From: Enterococcus sp. DIV0212c
GTDB taxonomy: Bacteria > Bacillota > Bacilli > Lactobacillales > Enterococcaceae
Assembly (NCBI RefSeq): GCF_017377505.1
Contig: NZ_JAFREN010000001.1
Location: 1-64,000, forward strand
Length of the DNA: 64,000 bases
Direction: 5' to 3'
The position numbers were made by a program, and so were the translations under genes. Below the pieces are notes generated by a model that worked only from the letters and a program-made list of their open reading frames with translations, did not search any database and was not told the origin of the DNA. Within the stretch, counting starts at the first letter, position 1. Each line of letters begins with the position of its first letter. Shown piece by piece: positions 20,816-30,495 of this stretch.

Positions 20816-22114
20816 TTAATCAAACATCACTGTCATCATTTCGCCATAGACTTCATCAAATCTTTCGTAAATATCTGAAAGTGGAAATGCTTTTTCGTTA
20901 CGATTAGCCATTGATTTTACATTTACAACGCCTTGCGCCAATTCAGTTTCACCTAAAGTCAGGGCAAGTTTAGCATTGAGTTTAGCGGCTGTTTTAAATT
21001 GTGCTTTTGCTTTTCGGTCCATAAAGTCACGATCCGCTGAAAAACCGAAGTTACGAATTGCTTGAACAAGTTTTAACGATTCGATATTTGTTTGTTCACC
21101 AATTCCGACAACATATGCGTCGATTTCATTGATTACTGGAACAACCACGCCTTCCGCTTCCATCGTGATCAATACACGTTCAATTCCCATCGCAAAACCA
21201 AAACCAGGTGTTGCAGGACCGCCAAGTTCTTCCACTAATCCATCATAACGACCGCCGGCACAAATCGTTGCTTGAGCTCCCATACCAGGCGCTTCACTCA
21301 TTACTTCAAAAATCGTATCCGTGTAATAATCTAAACCGCGAACCATATTACTGTCCACTTCAAACGGGATGTTTAATTCATTCAACATTGTTTGAACAGT
21401 TTCAAAATGTTCTTTAGAAGACTCGCTTAAATAATCTAAAATCGAAGGGGCATCAGCCACGATCACTTTGTCTTTTTTATCTTTGCTATCTAAAACTCGT
21501 AAAGGATTTTCATGTAAACGACGTTTTGAATCCTCACTTAATTCAGCTGATTTCGGTTCTAAATAATCGATCAAGGCTTGGCGATAGGCAGCTCTTGTTG
21601 CTTTATCACCTAAAGAATTGATGACTAATCGAATTTGATTGATCCCTAATTGTTTGAAAAAGTCTAATGCCATAGCCATACTTTCGACATCCACTGCTGG
21701 ATTCACACTACCAAATGCTTCTGCTCCGATTTGGTGGAATTGTCTCAATCGACCTGCTTGAGGACGTTCGTAGCGAAACATTGGCCCCATGTAATAAGTC
21801 TTATATGGTTTTGCAAATTCTGGACCAAATAATTTATTTTCAACGAATGAACGGACGATTGGCGCTGTTCCTTCTGGACGTAAGGTTACATGACGATTGC
21901 CCTTATCATAAAAGTCATACATTTCTTTTGAAACGATATCAGTCGTATCACCTACACTGCGTGAAATCACTTCATAGTGTTCAAAAATGGGTGTACGAAT
22001 TTCTTCATATTGATAATCACGGAAAATCAAGCGAGCTGTTTCTTCCACAAACTGCCATTTTTCTGAAACTCCTGGCAATAAGTCATTGGTTCCTTTTGGT
22101 TTTTGATAACTCAT
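20816..22114 (-). CDS. hisS: Histidyl-tRNA synthetase
   Basis: This class II synthetase charges tRNA-His. 432 residues with the N-terminal PKGTNDLLP, motif 2 [13 protein letters not shown] then [17 protein letters not shown] near 115, the histidine-specific [12 protein letters not shown] near 263, motif 3 [12 protein letters not shown] near 310 and a C-terminal anticodon-binding domain. AGGAGATG precedes the ATG. It is the first gene after a T-box leader and is cotranscribed with aspS. Confidence 0.97.
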   Translation of the reverse strand: MSYQKPKGTNDLLPGVSEKWQFVEETARLIFRDYQYEEIRTPIFEHYEVISRSVGDTTDIVSKEMYDFYDKGNRHVTLRPEGTAPIVRSFVENKLFGPEFAKPYKTYYMGPMFRYERPQAGRLRQFHQIGAEAFGSVNPAVDVESMAMALDFFKQLGINQIRLVINSLGDKATRAAYRQALIDYLEPKSAELSEDSKRRLHENPLRVLDSKDKKDKVIVADAPSILDYLSESSKEHFETVQTMLNELNIPFEVDSNMVRGLDYYTDTIFEVMSEAPGMGAQATICAGGRYDGLVEELGGPATPGFGFAMGIERVLITMEAEGVVVPVINEIDAYVVGIGEQTNIESLKLVQAIRNFGFSADRDFMDRKAKAQFKTAAKLNAKLALTLGETELAQGVVNVKSMANRNEKAFPLSDIYERFDEVYGEMMTVMFD

Positions 22115-22337
22115 TTTCTCATCTCCTATTTAAAGTTCATTGTTTGTACTGTATTTTAGTAAAGATTGGTTAGGTTTAGAACAGCTCTATAGCTATTTGT
22201 AAGATTAGATCGTACTTTTCATTCACTGATCAGCGCTATTTGATTAGGATCATAGCGTTGGGTGATTCCTAGTACGGTAGCTTCTCTCACTTCACTCGCC
22301 AAGTTTTGTTCATCGTCCACGATGGTAGGATGATGAA
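22115..22337 (-). other. Long post-terminator leader of hisS with a second hairpin
   Basis: About 220 nt separate the T-box terminator from hisS. Immediately after the terminator, TTGTTCATC and GATGAACAA form a 9-bp hairpin with inner pairing ATCC/GGAC, not followed by a T-run. The rest shows no other clear signal. An open frame runs through this part from within the T-box but has no ribosome binding site of its own and is probably not a gene. Confidence 0.4.
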
Positions 22338-22600
22338 CAAAAAAAACTCGCCCTTGTATAAATACAAGGGCGAGTGAATAGACACACGCGGTACCACCTA
22401 AGTTCGAAAGATTGCTCTTTCCTTCAACGATTAACGCTCGTAACGGAACGGCTTTTCCTCCGTTCATCTCCAGAATGTCTTTCGATTTTTCTAATGAAGT
22501 TGTTTTCAGCCAAGACAACTCTCTCTTATACGATCAGTTTAAAATCTACTCGTTCCTTCATTGATTTTTCTATAGTATCTATAAATTACTAGAGATTGTA
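22338..22600 (-). promoter_or_regulatory. T-box riboswitch of hisS-aspS
   Basis: On the minus strand the leader has a stem I with AGTA on the 5' side of the specifier loop and GACAT on the 3' side (22479-22475), the T-box core TAGGTGGTACCGCG (22400-22387) and an intrinsic terminator (stem ACTCGCCCTTGTAT and its complement, 22375-22346, then eight T). Uncharged tRNA binding should favour the antiterminator. Aligned on the tyrosine T-box at 63045-63325, GAC (Asp) is in the specifier position and CAT (His) overlaps it by one base. A TTGACT -35 lies at about 22612-22607. Confidence 0.9.
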
Positions 22601-22660
22601 AGTAAAGTCAAGCAGAATTTTAGAAGGGGTCATAATGTTTAGGCTAATCAAAGGATGCCG

Positions 22661-23467
22661 TTAGTTATTACTGCTCAACGTCTGCCAAACATTTAACGCA
22701 TCACGCATACCTTTAACCTGATGAACACGGACGATTTCTACGCCTTTATTCGCCGCAAACAACGAAGCTGTTATTGAACCAAAATCACGAGCGGAAGGAT
22801 CCGCTTCGTTTGTCATTGCAGCAATCGTTCTTTTTCTCGATACGCCATATAATAACGGGAAGTCCTTGTAGCGAAAAGACTCAGGATATTTAAGGATTTC
22901 AATATTTTCTTCCTGTGTTTTACCAAAACCGATCCCTGGATCAAAGCAAATCCGATTTGGAGCAATCCCATGTCTTTGACAAAGCGCTAATTTTTCTTCA
23001 TAAAATTGCTGGATATCTTCGACTATCGTCAATTCTCTATTTCTAGGACGAGAATGCATGATTATCAAGCCACACTCAGGATATTTTTGAGCAATTTCAA
23101 CCATACCATTTGTATCCAATCCTTTGATATCATTGATGATCGTAGCGCCTGCTGCTAAAGCCGCATCAGCAACTTCAGGAAAATATGTATCAATGGAAAT
23201 CGGCTTGTCCGTTCTTTTTCTAACAGCTTGCACAATCGGTAAGATTCTAGCTTTTTCTTCTGCTGCTGAAATTTCCTGATAATGAGGTCGTGTTGATTGC
23301 CCGCCGATATCGATTATGTCAACATCAGCAGCTAACATCGCTTCACATTGGATTAAGGATTTGTCTAGATCGTTATATTGTCCGCCGTCTGAAAAAGAAT
23401 CTGGCGTCACATTCAAGATACCCATGATTTGCGTTTTAGTTTTCTTAAAATAGCCCTTTTCTTTCAT
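22661..23467 (-). CDS. folP: Dihydropteroate synthase
   Basis: The enzyme condenses 6-hydroxymethyl-dihydropterin pyrophosphate with p-aminobenzoate and is the sulfonamide target. Signatures: IMGILNVTPDSFSDGGQY near 15, DIGGQSTRP near 58, DTYFPEVADAALAAGA, NDIKGLD, CFDPGIGFGKT near 170 and the C-terminal VRVHQVKGMRDA. Start at 23467 overlaps the rdgB stop (TGATG) with GGAG 8 nt upstream. Last gene of the folate cluster. Confidence 0.96.
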   Translation of the reverse strand: MKEKGYFKKTKTQIMGILNVTPDSFSDGGQYNDLDKSLIQCEAMLAADVDIIDIGGQSTRPHYQEISAAEEKARILPIVQAVRKRTDKPISIDTYFPEVADAALAAGATIINDIKGLDTNGMVEIAQKYPECGLIIMHSRPRNRELTIVEDIQQFYEEKLALCQRHGIAPNRICFDPGIGFGKTQEENIEILKYPESFRYKDFPLLYGVSRKRTIAAMTNEADPSARDFGSITASLFAANKGVEIVRVHQVKGMRDALNVWQTLSSNN

Positions 23468-24069
23468 CACCGTTGCTCCTTTATCTTTTCAATCAATTCT
23501 TTCAATGCGGTCACTCTAGAACTTAGCAGATTTCGTTGAATAGTTGGCAGTTGTGCAAGTGTTTTTTGTTTTTCAGTCAAATAAAAAATCTTATCAAAGC
23601 CATAGCCCAGTGTTCCGATTTCTTTTCTTGTTAATTCGCCATGAAGTTCTTGAGCAGAAATAAGACATTCACCATTTGGCCAAGCATAGGCTAATACAGC
23701 ATGCAGTGTGATTTTTCGAGATAATGCTTCTTGCGATTCAAATAACCGAAGCAACTGTTGATTTTTTTCAGAGGCTGTCATATTTGATTTAAAAAAACGA
23801 GCAGTTTGAACTCCTAGAATCTCTGGAAAAGCCTCAATTTCTAACCCGCCATCGTCAGCCAAAACAGGTTGACCGATTATTTTTGCATAAAACTGTGCCT
23901 TGATCAAGGCATTTTCTGTATAGGTTTGACCAGTTTCTGCGACCTCACAAGTCTTTTGGGTAAAGTCCGTGTATGGAACAAACCTAACCTGATCAACAGG
24001 ATAGGCAGATTGTATTTCCTGTAGTTTCCCTTGATTATTTGTACCGACAATCATTGTCATTTTGCTCAT
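23467..24069 (-). CDS. RdgB/HAM1 family non-canonical purine NTP pyrophosphatase
   Basis: The family hydrolyses XTP, ITP and dITP to monophosphates to keep them out of nucleic acids. N-terminal TNNQGKLQEIQSAYP, central ADDGGLEIEAFPEILGVQTARF near 75 and the SRKITLHAVLAYAWPNG and LGYGFDKIFYL regions fit. 200 aa, full length. It is embedded between folE and folP with start/stop overlaps. This raises the possibility that it acts on dihydroneopterin triphosphate, the pathway step with no dedicated gene here; that is inference. Confidence 0.88.
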   Translation of the reverse strand: MSKMTMIVGTNNQGKLQEIQSAYPVDQVRFVPYTDFTQKTCEVAETGQTYTENALIKAQFYAKIIGQPVLADDGGLEIEAFPEILGVQTARFFKSNMTASEKNQQLLRLFESQEALSRKITLHAVLAYAWPNGECLISAQELHGELTRKEIGTLGYGFDKIFYLTEKQKTLAQLPTIQRNLLSSRVTALKELIEKIKEQR

Positions 24070-24072
24070 TCC

Positions 24073-24639
24073 TTATGCCTCGATTGCTCTTAAAAAGTCG
24101 TCTTTTCGGTCGCGGTCGTTTTTAAACACTCCTTGATAATGAAACGTCTTGGTTACACTATTTGGTGATTTGACTCCACGCATCGTCATACACATATGTT
24201 CAGCTTCAATCGATACCGCAACGCCTTTAACTGGCACGTGCTCTACAAGTTTGTTTGCAATCATAATCGTTAAATCTTCTTGTACGCTAGGTCGTTTTGC
24301 ACAGTATTCTACTAAACGCGGCAATTTGCTCAACCCTAAAACTTTGTTTTCATCAGGCACATAAGCAATATGAGCTTTTCCGTAAAATGGCAGTAAATGA
24401 TGTTCACACATAGAATAAAATTGAATATCTTTGACTAACACCATATCATCTTCGTTCAAACTATCAAATAAAGCATAATCATCAAATTCTGGTGCTGTTA
24501 AAGAAGAAAAGACTTCCTTATACATCTTTGCTACACGAGTTGGTGTATCTTTGACACCCATTCGCTCAGGGTCTTCCCCAATTGCTGTTAGAATTTGTTT
24601 GACTGCTTGTTCGATCATCACTTGTTGTTCATCATTCAT
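24073..24639 (-). CDS. folE: GTP cyclohydrolase I
   Basis: The enzyme converts GTP to 7,8-dihydroneopterin triphosphate, the entry to folate. The 188-residue protein has the zinc site MCEHHLLPFYGKAHIAYVP (about 85-103, Cys and His ligands) and a second Cys in EAEHMCMTMRGVK near 157, so it is the zinc-dependent FolE1 type. The start at 24639, 5 nt after the folK stop, gives the normal family N-terminus; an upstream in-frame ATG lies within folK. Its ribosome binding site is weak, suggesting coupling to folK. Confidence 0.96.
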   Translation of the reverse strand: MNDEQQVMIEQAVKQILTAIGEDPERMGVKDTPTRVAKMYKEVFSSLTAPEFDDYALFDSLNEDDMVLVKDIQFYSMCEHHLLPFYGKAHIAYVPDENKVLGLSKLPRLVEYCAKRPSVQEDLTIMIANKLVEHVPVKGVAVSIEAEHMCMTMRGVKSPNSVTKTFHYQGVFKNDRDRKDDFLRAIEA

Positions 24640-24643
24640 CTTC

Positions 24644-25132
24644 TTACCAACTTTCTTTGCTGATCCAAACTTCTGATTGATTTCCTGTAGCTTCGATCCA
24701 CTCATCAAACGACTTCCCACAAAAAACATTCTCCGGATAGACATCTTTTAATGGAATCAGGACAAATGACCGTTTCAGCATTTCTTGATGAGGCACAACT
24801 AAACGTTCAGTTGCTACTTTTTTGTCATCCATCAATAAGATATCGATATCTAATGTCCGTGGTCCCCAATGAATCAACCGTTCCCTACCTAAGATTTTTT
24901 CAATCGCTTGTGTTTTTTCCAATAGTTGGATTGGTTCACAAGTTGTTTTGATTTGAATCACAGCATTATAATAATTCTCTTGCGGAACATCACCATACGG
25001 TAACGTTTCATATAATTTTGATTTTTTTAACACTTGAATATCTTTTTCTTGATCCAATAATTCAACCGCTTTATGTAACGTTTCCAAGCGATCACCTAAA
25101 TTACTGCCCAAAGCTAAATAAGCAATCGTCAT
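24644..25132 (-). CDS. folK: 6-hydroxymethyl-7,8-dihydropterin pyrophosphokinase
   Basis: HPPK transfers pyrophosphate from ATP to 6-hydroxymethyl-dihydropterin. The 162-residue protein starts MTIAYLALGSNLGDR, has YYNAVIQIKT near 53, the HPPK signature HWGPRTLDIDILLMDD near 90 and VVPHQEMLKRSFVLIPL. Its ATG overlaps the folB stop (ATGA). Middle gene of the folB-folK-folE-rdgB-folP cluster. Confidence 0.96.
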   Translation of the reverse strand: MTIAYLALGSNLGDRLETLHKAVELLDQEKDIQVLKKSKLYETLPYGDVPQENYYNAVIQIKTTCEPIQLLEKTQAIEKILGRERLIHWGPRTLDIDILLMDDKKVATERLVVPHQEMLKRSFVLIPLKDVYPENVFCGKSFDEWIEATGNQSEVWISKESW

Positions 25133-25494
25133 ACGAATTCTCTTTCCATTTCGATTTCAATGTTATCAAACACGCCCGGCATAGGGACGCTATATTTTCT
25201 AATACGGATTAGAGCACTGTCTAATTTTTTACCATGTTCCGCTTCAATATCGTCTAAAATAGCTGAAGCTACAGCTTCGATCAAGTTATACGAATGATTA
25301 GCCAGTCGTTGTGCAATTTGATCATTCACTTCGGCATAACTAACGGTGTCATTTACATCATCTGTTTTGCCAGCTTGATCTAATGGCAATCTTAACTCGA
25401 CATCCACTTCCAACTGCTGACCTAAAATACGTTCTTGCGGCAATACGCCATTTTTAGTGTAAAATTTCATGTTATTGATTCTAATCTTTCCCAA
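25129..25494 (-). CDS. folB: Dihydroneopterin aldolase
   Basis: FolB cleaves dihydroneopterin to 6-hydroxymethyl-dihydropterin and glycolaldehyde. About 121 residues with the FolB pattern IRINNMKFYTKNGVLPQERI, the LDQAGKTDDVNDTVSYAEV region and NLIEAVASAI near 80. The start is probably TTG at 25494, 5 nt after the GGTGGGAG ribosome binding site, giving MGKIRINNMKFY; a GTG at 25506 lies inside that site. First gene of the folate cluster; a TATAAT lies about 60 nt upstream. Confidence 0.92.
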   Translation of the reverse strand: MGKIRINNMKFYTKNGVLPQERILGQQLEVDVELRLPLDQAGKTDDVNDTVSYAEVNDQIAQRLANHSYNLIEAVASAILDDIEAEHGKKLDSALIRIRKYSVPMPGVFDNIEIEMEREFV

Positions 25495-25694
25495 ATTTGC
25501 TCCCACCTTTGATCCATTTTTTCCCTGATACGCTCAGTTACAATTATTATACTATAGAACCGTAAAAGCCTTTAGCTTTCTGCTTTTTATGTTATTTTGT
25601 TACAAAACGTTGATTTTCAAGATAACCATTTTAGTTCTATCGTTGAAAAAGGCAACGCGTTTACATTAATTTCCCCTTCGTTTATTCAAAATTA

Positions 25695-25735
25695 GAGCCT
25701 ATGACAAAACTAATTTTTAGTTTTGCCATAGGCTC
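25695..25735. repeat. Two-hairpin repeat family, hairpin-1 module only
   Basis: GAGCCTATGACAAAACTAA pairs with TTAGTTTTGCCATAGGCTC. Sequence and spacing match hairpin 1 at 27704-27744. Followed by ATCTTTTT on the plus strand. It lies in the 346-nt spacer between folB and the acyltransferase gene, upstream of folB. Confidence 0.6.
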
Positions 25736-25764
25736 ATCTTTTTAATGATGAAAAAAATAGAAAT

Positions 25765-25819
25765 CCAAAAAAAACACAGGTAACAAATAGGCAGCTAGGT
25801 TGCTCCTGTTCATTACCTG
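25765..25819 (-). terminator. Terminator of the acyltransferase gene
   Basis: On the minus strand CAGGTAA (25819-25813) pairs with TTACCTG (25783-25777), enclosing AACAGGAGC/GCTGCCTATT pairing, and is followed by GTGTTTTTTTT. It starts about 20 nt after the stop at 25841. Confidence 0.65.
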
Positions 25820-25840
25820 CAGTATCTTATTTGTTTTAGC

Positions 25841-27601
25841 TTAAATATTTAACAGAGTTGTTAATGAAAGCAGCGCCTCTTGGATTGCTTCAAGCATTTG
25901 TGCGGCATTATTTTCATTGGATTTTTTTGCTGAAACAGTCACTATCACTTGATCATCAAGAATACCGTAATAAATACCAAATCCAGCTTTATTGACTGGA
26001 CCAAAACTAAATGATTCTAATAAGTCATAAGGAATACCTGTTGTTGAAATAAAATCATCCCCTAATATTTTAAGCGCTTCTGATGAGAAGAAAGTCGTTT
26101 CATTCGCTGAGTTAAGTGCCATTTTTTGAAGTCCAAAAAGATGCCGTTCTACTCCTTGACCACGTTGACATTGATTGATTCGTTTTGAATGAGCTGTCGC
26201 TGCTTTTAGAAATAATGCCAATACTTCTTCTGTAGGATCTACTCCATCATCTTTATAAAAAGCAGTTACAAAATCTTTTTTCTCTTGACTGATCGAGCGA
26301 GCACATTCTGTCCGACCTTCATAAAACATCCGCATAGCAACTGGCTCATACACTGATTTTAGCGTTCCAAACACCTTTTGTTGTGCCATTGCCAAGGCAA
26401 TATGGAAAAATGCATCTGGACTGACTTTGGCTTGTTTCATTCGTTCTTTGCCAATTTCAGAAATCAATTGATACTTGATGACATAAGATGCATTTTCTAG
26501 TTCTGCATACTTTTTAGCCTTTTCTAAAGTACAAATCAATTCATTTGATAACACCCACTCAAATTTTTGTACTAAGGAGGAAGATTTTTTCCCGTTAAGC
26601 ACTTGAGGACTCTCATTGAAGGATTCAAATGCTTTAGTTAACATATTCAATGTTGGGACACCATCGATCGCCGTATGCTCCATATTGAAGCCAATATAGC
26701 CATGTTTAGTGATTATCGCCTGTGTTGTTTTGGCTAAAAATTGATGGCTTGTATTCAATAAAATATCATTGATCCGTTCACTTTCATTATGATCATCGCC
26801 TTGTGAAAAGCTTAAAATAAATAATGCTTCTTCGATCTGTTTTAGATTATTCTGGTTGGTTTCATTTAATTTTAATTGTTCATAAATTAGAGCTGACTGC
26901 TCCCTTTTTACGCTCGTCAAATAAGGAATCAACTCTTCTTTTTGCTCTGACGAATGTTCCAACGATAAAATATAATCCATATTCTCCACTAATTGTTCCA
27001 TAGAATAAATCTCTCCTGAAACATCAGTCACATTTAAACGAAAATATGTACCGCTTACAAAAATGACCACATAATTATCTTCTTTTTGCTCTTTTCCTTT
27101 GTAAAAAGAATCGATTTTGCTTCCAGGAATTCTACAGCTTTTGAAAAAATTTATATAAAATGACATATCCAAATGTTGATTATTTTTAGTATAGTCGATT
27201 GGATACGTTCCGTCAGTTAGACTTAGATAAATTTTTGTTAATTGATAGATCAACTGAGCAGCTTTAACTTCTCTCGATTGTAATTGCTCGTAGTAAGTTG
27301 GATCAATTACCAAAGCGAAATTCGACTCACTTTGTAAATGTCCTCGGCTTTCTAGATAACTTTCTTCCCAAAATGGTGCTAACCAGCTGCCGGCTGTACT
27401 TTCTGCGTAATTAATTAAATCTTTTTGCAACAATAGACCATCAGAGCTGCTAAAATCCATAGCACTCTTTTGAAAGTCGAGTAATTGCTCGTTTGTGATC
27501 AAAGGTTCTAGCCATTGACTTAATGAAGTTATGGTTTCTTGTAAGTCTGGTACAGGCAGTTTTTCTAACTTTGGTAATAATTGCTCTTTGTATTTTTCCA
27601 T
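25841..27601 (-). CDS. Carnitine/choline O-acyltransferase family protein
   Basis: The 586-residue protein shows the whole signature set of the eukaryote-type carnitine acyltransferases (PF00755). These are an N-terminal LPVPDLQETI; SWLAPFWEESYLESRGHL near 72; CRIPGSKIDSF near 156; YFRLNVTD; the catalytic His in MEHTAIDGVP (about 309); QCQRGQGVERHLFGLQKMA; STTGIPYDLLESFSFGPVNK; and GFGIYYGILDDQ. The family moves acyl groups between CoA and carnitine or choline. Members are rare in bacteria. Start at 27601 is 7 nt after GAGG. It stands alone between two terminator-like repeats; the acyl acceptor is unknown. Confidence 0.85.
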   Translation of the reverse strand: MEKYKEQLLPKLEKLPVPDLQETITSLSQWLEPLITNEQLLDFQKSAMDFSSSDGLLLQKDLINYAESTAGSWLAPFWEESYLESRGHLQSESNFALVIDPTYYEQLQSREVKAAQLIYQLTKIYLSLTDGTYPIDYTKNNQHLDMSFYINFFKSCRIPGSKIDSFYKGKEQKEDNYVVIFVSGTYFRLNVTDVSGEIYSMEQLVENMDYILSLEHSSEQKEELIPYLTSVKREQSALIYEQLKLNETNQNNLKQIEEALFILSFSQGDDHNESERINDILLNTSHQFLAKTTQAIITKHGYIGFNMEHTAIDGVPTLNMLTKAFESFNESPQVLNGKKSSSLVQKFEWVLSNELICTLEKAKKYAELENASYVIKYQLISEIGKERMKQAKVSPDAFFHIALAMAQQKVFGTLKSVYEPVAMRMFYEGRTECARSISQEKKDFVTAFYKDDGVDPTEEVLALFLKAATAHSKRINQCQRGQGVERHLFGLQKMALNSANETTFFSSEALKILGDDFISTTGIPYDLLESFSFGPVNKAGFGIYYGILDDQVIVTVSAKKSNENNAAQMLEAIQEALLSLTTLLNI

Positions 27602-27703
27602 TTTACGCCTCAATACTCTCTTTATTTTTTGTTTCAAGATTCCTTTGTATTTATTATACCAAGCATTGACTGTTTATATGATTTTTTTTCAACAAGTTGT
27701 TAA

Positions 27704-27822
27704 GAGCCCGAGACAAAACTAAAAATCAGTTTTGTTCCGGGCTCTAAATCCGAAGAGATGGTGAGAACAAAGCAACTCCTTCGGCTTATTTCTCGGAGTT
27801 AAACGCTTTTTATCTCATCCTA
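27704..27822 (+). repeat. Two-hairpin repeat family, full copy
   Basis: Hairpin 1 (27704-27744) pairs GAGCCCGAGACAAAACT with AGTTTTGTTCCGGGCTC. Hairpin 2 runs from GGTGAGAACAAAGCAACTCC through TTATTTCTCGGAGTTAAACG to TTTTTATCTCATCC. It starts next to the dtd stop and is the probable rsh-dtd terminator region. Confidence 0.7.
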
Positions 27823-27823
27823 A

Positions 27824-28270
27824 TTATTTATCTTTTGTATCAATAATAATCGTTACTGGGCCGTCATTGATCAATGAGACAGCCATATCTGCACCAAATT
27901 CTCCTGTTTCCACAGGTATATCTAGCTCTTTCAACTGCTGATTGAACGCTTCATATAAAGGAATTGCTGCTTCTGGTCGAGCCGCTTCAATAAAACTTGG
28001 GCGGTTCCCCTTCTTAGTATCTGCATATAAGGTAAATTGAGAAACACTCAAAATACTCCCTTGGATCTCTTGAATGCTTAAATTCATCTTGCCACTAGCA
28101 TCCTCAAATACCCTAAGTTTACTGATTTTACGAACTAAATAAGCAACATCTTCCGTTGTGTCTGTTTCATGGATTCCTAGTAAAATCATGAACCCTTGTT
28201 CAATTTTACCAACACTTTTTTGGTCGATCACAACTTCCGCTTGACTCACTCGCTGGATGACTGCTCTCAT
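27824..28270 (-). CDS. dtd: D-aminoacyl-tRNA deacylase
   Basis: Dtd hydrolyses D-aminoacyl-tRNAs such as D-Tyr-tRNA. 148 aa with N-terminal [13 protein letters not shown], the active-site [10 protein letters not shown] near 77 and the C-terminal [12 protein letters not shown] (Gly-cisPro-type motif NDGPVT). Its ribosome binding site overlaps the rsh stop (TAGGAGG), the conserved rsh-dtd operon of Firmicutes. Confidence 0.96.
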   Translation of the reverse strand: MRAVIQRVSQAEVVIDQKSVGKIEQGFMILLGIHETDTTEDVAYLVRKISKLRVFEDASGKMNLSIQEIQGSILSVSQFTLYADTKKGNRPSFIEAARPEAAIPLYEAFNQQLKELDIPVETGEFGADMAVSLINDGPVTIIIDTKDK

Positions 28271-28281
28271 ATTTATTCCTC

Positions 28282-30495
28282 CTAGCCGTTAGTACGACGG
28301 ACATTGTAGACATCCGGTATATTTTTGATTTTATCTACGATTGTTTTTAAATGTGCCAAATTTTGAATTTTTACAGTAACATGGATCATCGCCATTTTAT
28401 TTTTGGTTGGTTTGGCTTCCACACTGACTAGATTTTTAGTCATTGAACTGATGACTTGCAGTACATCATTCAGTAAGCCGCTGCGGTTATAACCATAAAT
28501 TTCTAAATCGGCATCATATTCTTTATTAAGATTATCGGTATCTTCCCATTCAACTTCAATTAAACGCTGAGCAAGTTCTTCCTGATGCTGCACATTAGGA
28601 CAATCTGCTCGATGGATCGAAACACCACGACCTTTAGTAATGTAGCCGACAATTTCATCTCCTGGAACAGGATTACAACAACGGCTGATTCGAACAAGTA
28701 AGTTCTCAACACCTTGGATCACAATGCCGCCTTCATGACGAACCTTCATTTTATCTGATTCTTTTTTGACAGGTTGTGTCATCAATTCTTCAGCTTCTTG
28801 TTTTTGACGCTCCATTTCTTGTTCTTTACGTTCTTTTTCAGTTAACCGATTGAAGACTACTTGAGCACTGATTTCGCCATAACCTACAGCAGCAAATAAA
28901 TCATCTTCTGTTTGAAAATTAAAACGCTCTAAGGCTTCCGCCATTTTAGCTTTACCTAAAAACTCTTTTGGAGTAAAACCTTGTTCGATCAAGTATTTAC
29001 TGATTCCATCATGACCTTTGATAATATTAACTTCACGATCTTGGACTTTAAAGAATCGTTTGATTTTATTTCTAGCTTTACTCGTCGCAACCATTTTTAA
29101 CCAGTCACGGCTTGGTCCAAAGGAATTTGGTGACGTTAGAACTTCAATGATGTCACCATTTTTCAATGTATAATCTAATTGAACCATTTTTCCATTCACT
29201 TTAGCGCCAGTTGTTTTATTACCGATTTCGGTATGCACACTGTAAGCAAAATCTAGTGGACCAGAACCTTTTGGTAGTTCGGTTACTTCACCAGTAGGGG
29301 TAAAGACATAGACTTTGTCACTGAAAATATCACCTTTAACGCTTTCCATAAACTCAGAGGCATCATAACTTTCATCTTGCAACTCAAGAATTTCACGGAA
29401 CCAACTTAATTGTTTGGTATCCGTATCTTCATCCACTTTTTCAGTCTTGCCTTCTTTATAGGCCCAGTGAGCTGCCACCCCGAATTCAGCGATTTGATGC
29501 ATTTCGTGTGTTCTGATCTGCACTTCAACAGGATTGCCTTTTGGTCCAATGACTGTTGTATGGATGGACTGATACATATTTGCTTTAGGCATAGCAATAT
29601 AATCTTTAAAACGGCCTGGCATAGGCGTCCATTTCGTATGGATCGCACCTAAAACCGCATAACAATCTTTGATTGAATCTACGATAACCCGAATTGCCAG
29701 TAAGTCGTAAATTTCATTGAATTGCTTTTTTTGGTCTTTCATTTTTCGGTAGATAGAGTAAATGTGTTTTGGACGTCCATAGATTTCAGCGTAAATATCT
29801 AAATCTTCCGTTGCTAAACGAATATCTTCCACGGCTTCTTCAACATATGCTTCACGTTCATCTCTTTTACTTTGCATCAAATTAACAATACGATAATACT
29901 GATTCGGATTGATATAGCGTAATGCCGTATCTTCCAACTCCCACTTGATCCGACTGATCCCTAAGCGATGGGCAAGCGGTGCATAGATTTCGATTGTTTC
30001 TTGTGCAATCCTACGCTGTTTATCTTCACGTAAATGTTTTAGTGTCCGCATATTATGCAAGCGGTCAGCTAATTTCACCATGATCACGCGTAAATCTTGA
30101 GCCATTGCCAGTAACATTTTTCGGTGATTTTCAGCTAATTGTTCTTCATGAGATTTATATTTTATTTTTCCAAGCTTAGTCACACCATCAACTAACATGG
30201 CAACATCTGCTCCAAACTCATTCTTCAGATCTTCCAACGTGACATCTGTGTCTTCTACTACATCGTGTAGAAACCCTGTTGCAACTGTATGTGGATCCAT
30301 CCGTAGTTCAGCTAAAATTCCGGCAACTTGAATCGGATGAATAAAATAAGGCTCTCCGGATTTTCTGACTTGACCAACATGGGCTTGTTCAGCGTAATCG
30401 CACGCTTTTTGAACAAATGCAACATGTTGTGGCGCCATATATTTTGATACAAGTTTAATGACTCCTGGACCAGTCATAATTTCCTCTTTTGGCAT
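28282..30495 (-). CDS. rsh: Bifunctional (p)ppGpp synthetase/hydrolase Rsh (RelA/SpoT)
   Basis: This enzyme makes and degrades the stringent-response alarmone. 737 residues: HD hydrolase domain with the HDVVEDTD metal motif (77-84), synthetase domain about 220-350 ([33 protein letters not shown]), TGS domain about 390-450 ([20 protein letters not shown]), Cys-containing linker [11 protein letters not shown] and a C-terminal ACT domain. Both catalytic centres look intact. Start at 30495 follows AAAGGAG. The leader has a consensus promoter and, right after it, a terminator-like hairpin (30633-30709). Confidence 0.97.
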   Translation of the reverse strand: MPKEEIMTGPGVIKLVSKYMAPQHVAFVQKACDYAEQAHVGQVRKSGEPYFIHPIQVAGILAELRMDPHTVATGFLHDVVEDTDVTLEDLKNEFGADVAMLVDGVTKLGKIKYKSHEEQLAENHRKMLLAMAQDLRVIMVKLADRLHNMRTLKHLREDKQRRIAQETIEIYAPLAHRLGISRIKWELEDTALRYINPNQYYRIVNLMQSKRDEREAYVEEAVEDIRLATEDLDIYAEIYGRPKHIYSIYRKMKDQKKQFNEIYDLLAIRVIVDSIKDCYAVLGAIHTKWTPMPGRFKDYIAMPKANMYQSIHTTVIGPKGNPVEVQIRTHEMHQIAEFGVAAHWAYKEGKTEKVDEDTDTKQLSWFREILELQDESYDASEFMESVKGDIFSDKVYVFTPTGEVTELPKGSGPLDFAYSVHTEIGNKTTGAKVNGKMVQLDYTLKNGDIIEVLTSPNSFGPSRDWLKMVATSKARNKIKRFFKVQDREVNIIKGHDGISKYLIEQGFTPKEFLGKAKMAEALERFNFQTEDDLFAAVGYGEISAQVVFNRLTEKERKEQEMERQKQEAEELMTQPVKKESDKMKVRHEGGIVIQGVENLLVRISRCCNPVPGDEIVGYITKGRGVSIHRADCPNVQHQEELAQRLIEVEWEDTDNLNKEYDADLEIYGYNRSGLLNDVLQVISSMTKNLVSVEAKPTKNKMAMIHVTVKIQNLAHLKTIVDKIKNIPDVYNVRRTNG

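Noticed and set aside
22219..22518. A 99-codon open frame across the T-box and the hisS leader on the minus strand
   Set aside because: It overlaps the T-box core and terminator, has no ribosome binding site, and its sequence is explained by the RNA structure.
25655..25680. cre-like sequence AACGCGTT upstream of folB
   Set aside because: Several consensus positions fail (W10, C13, A14) and CcpA control of folate genes is not expected.
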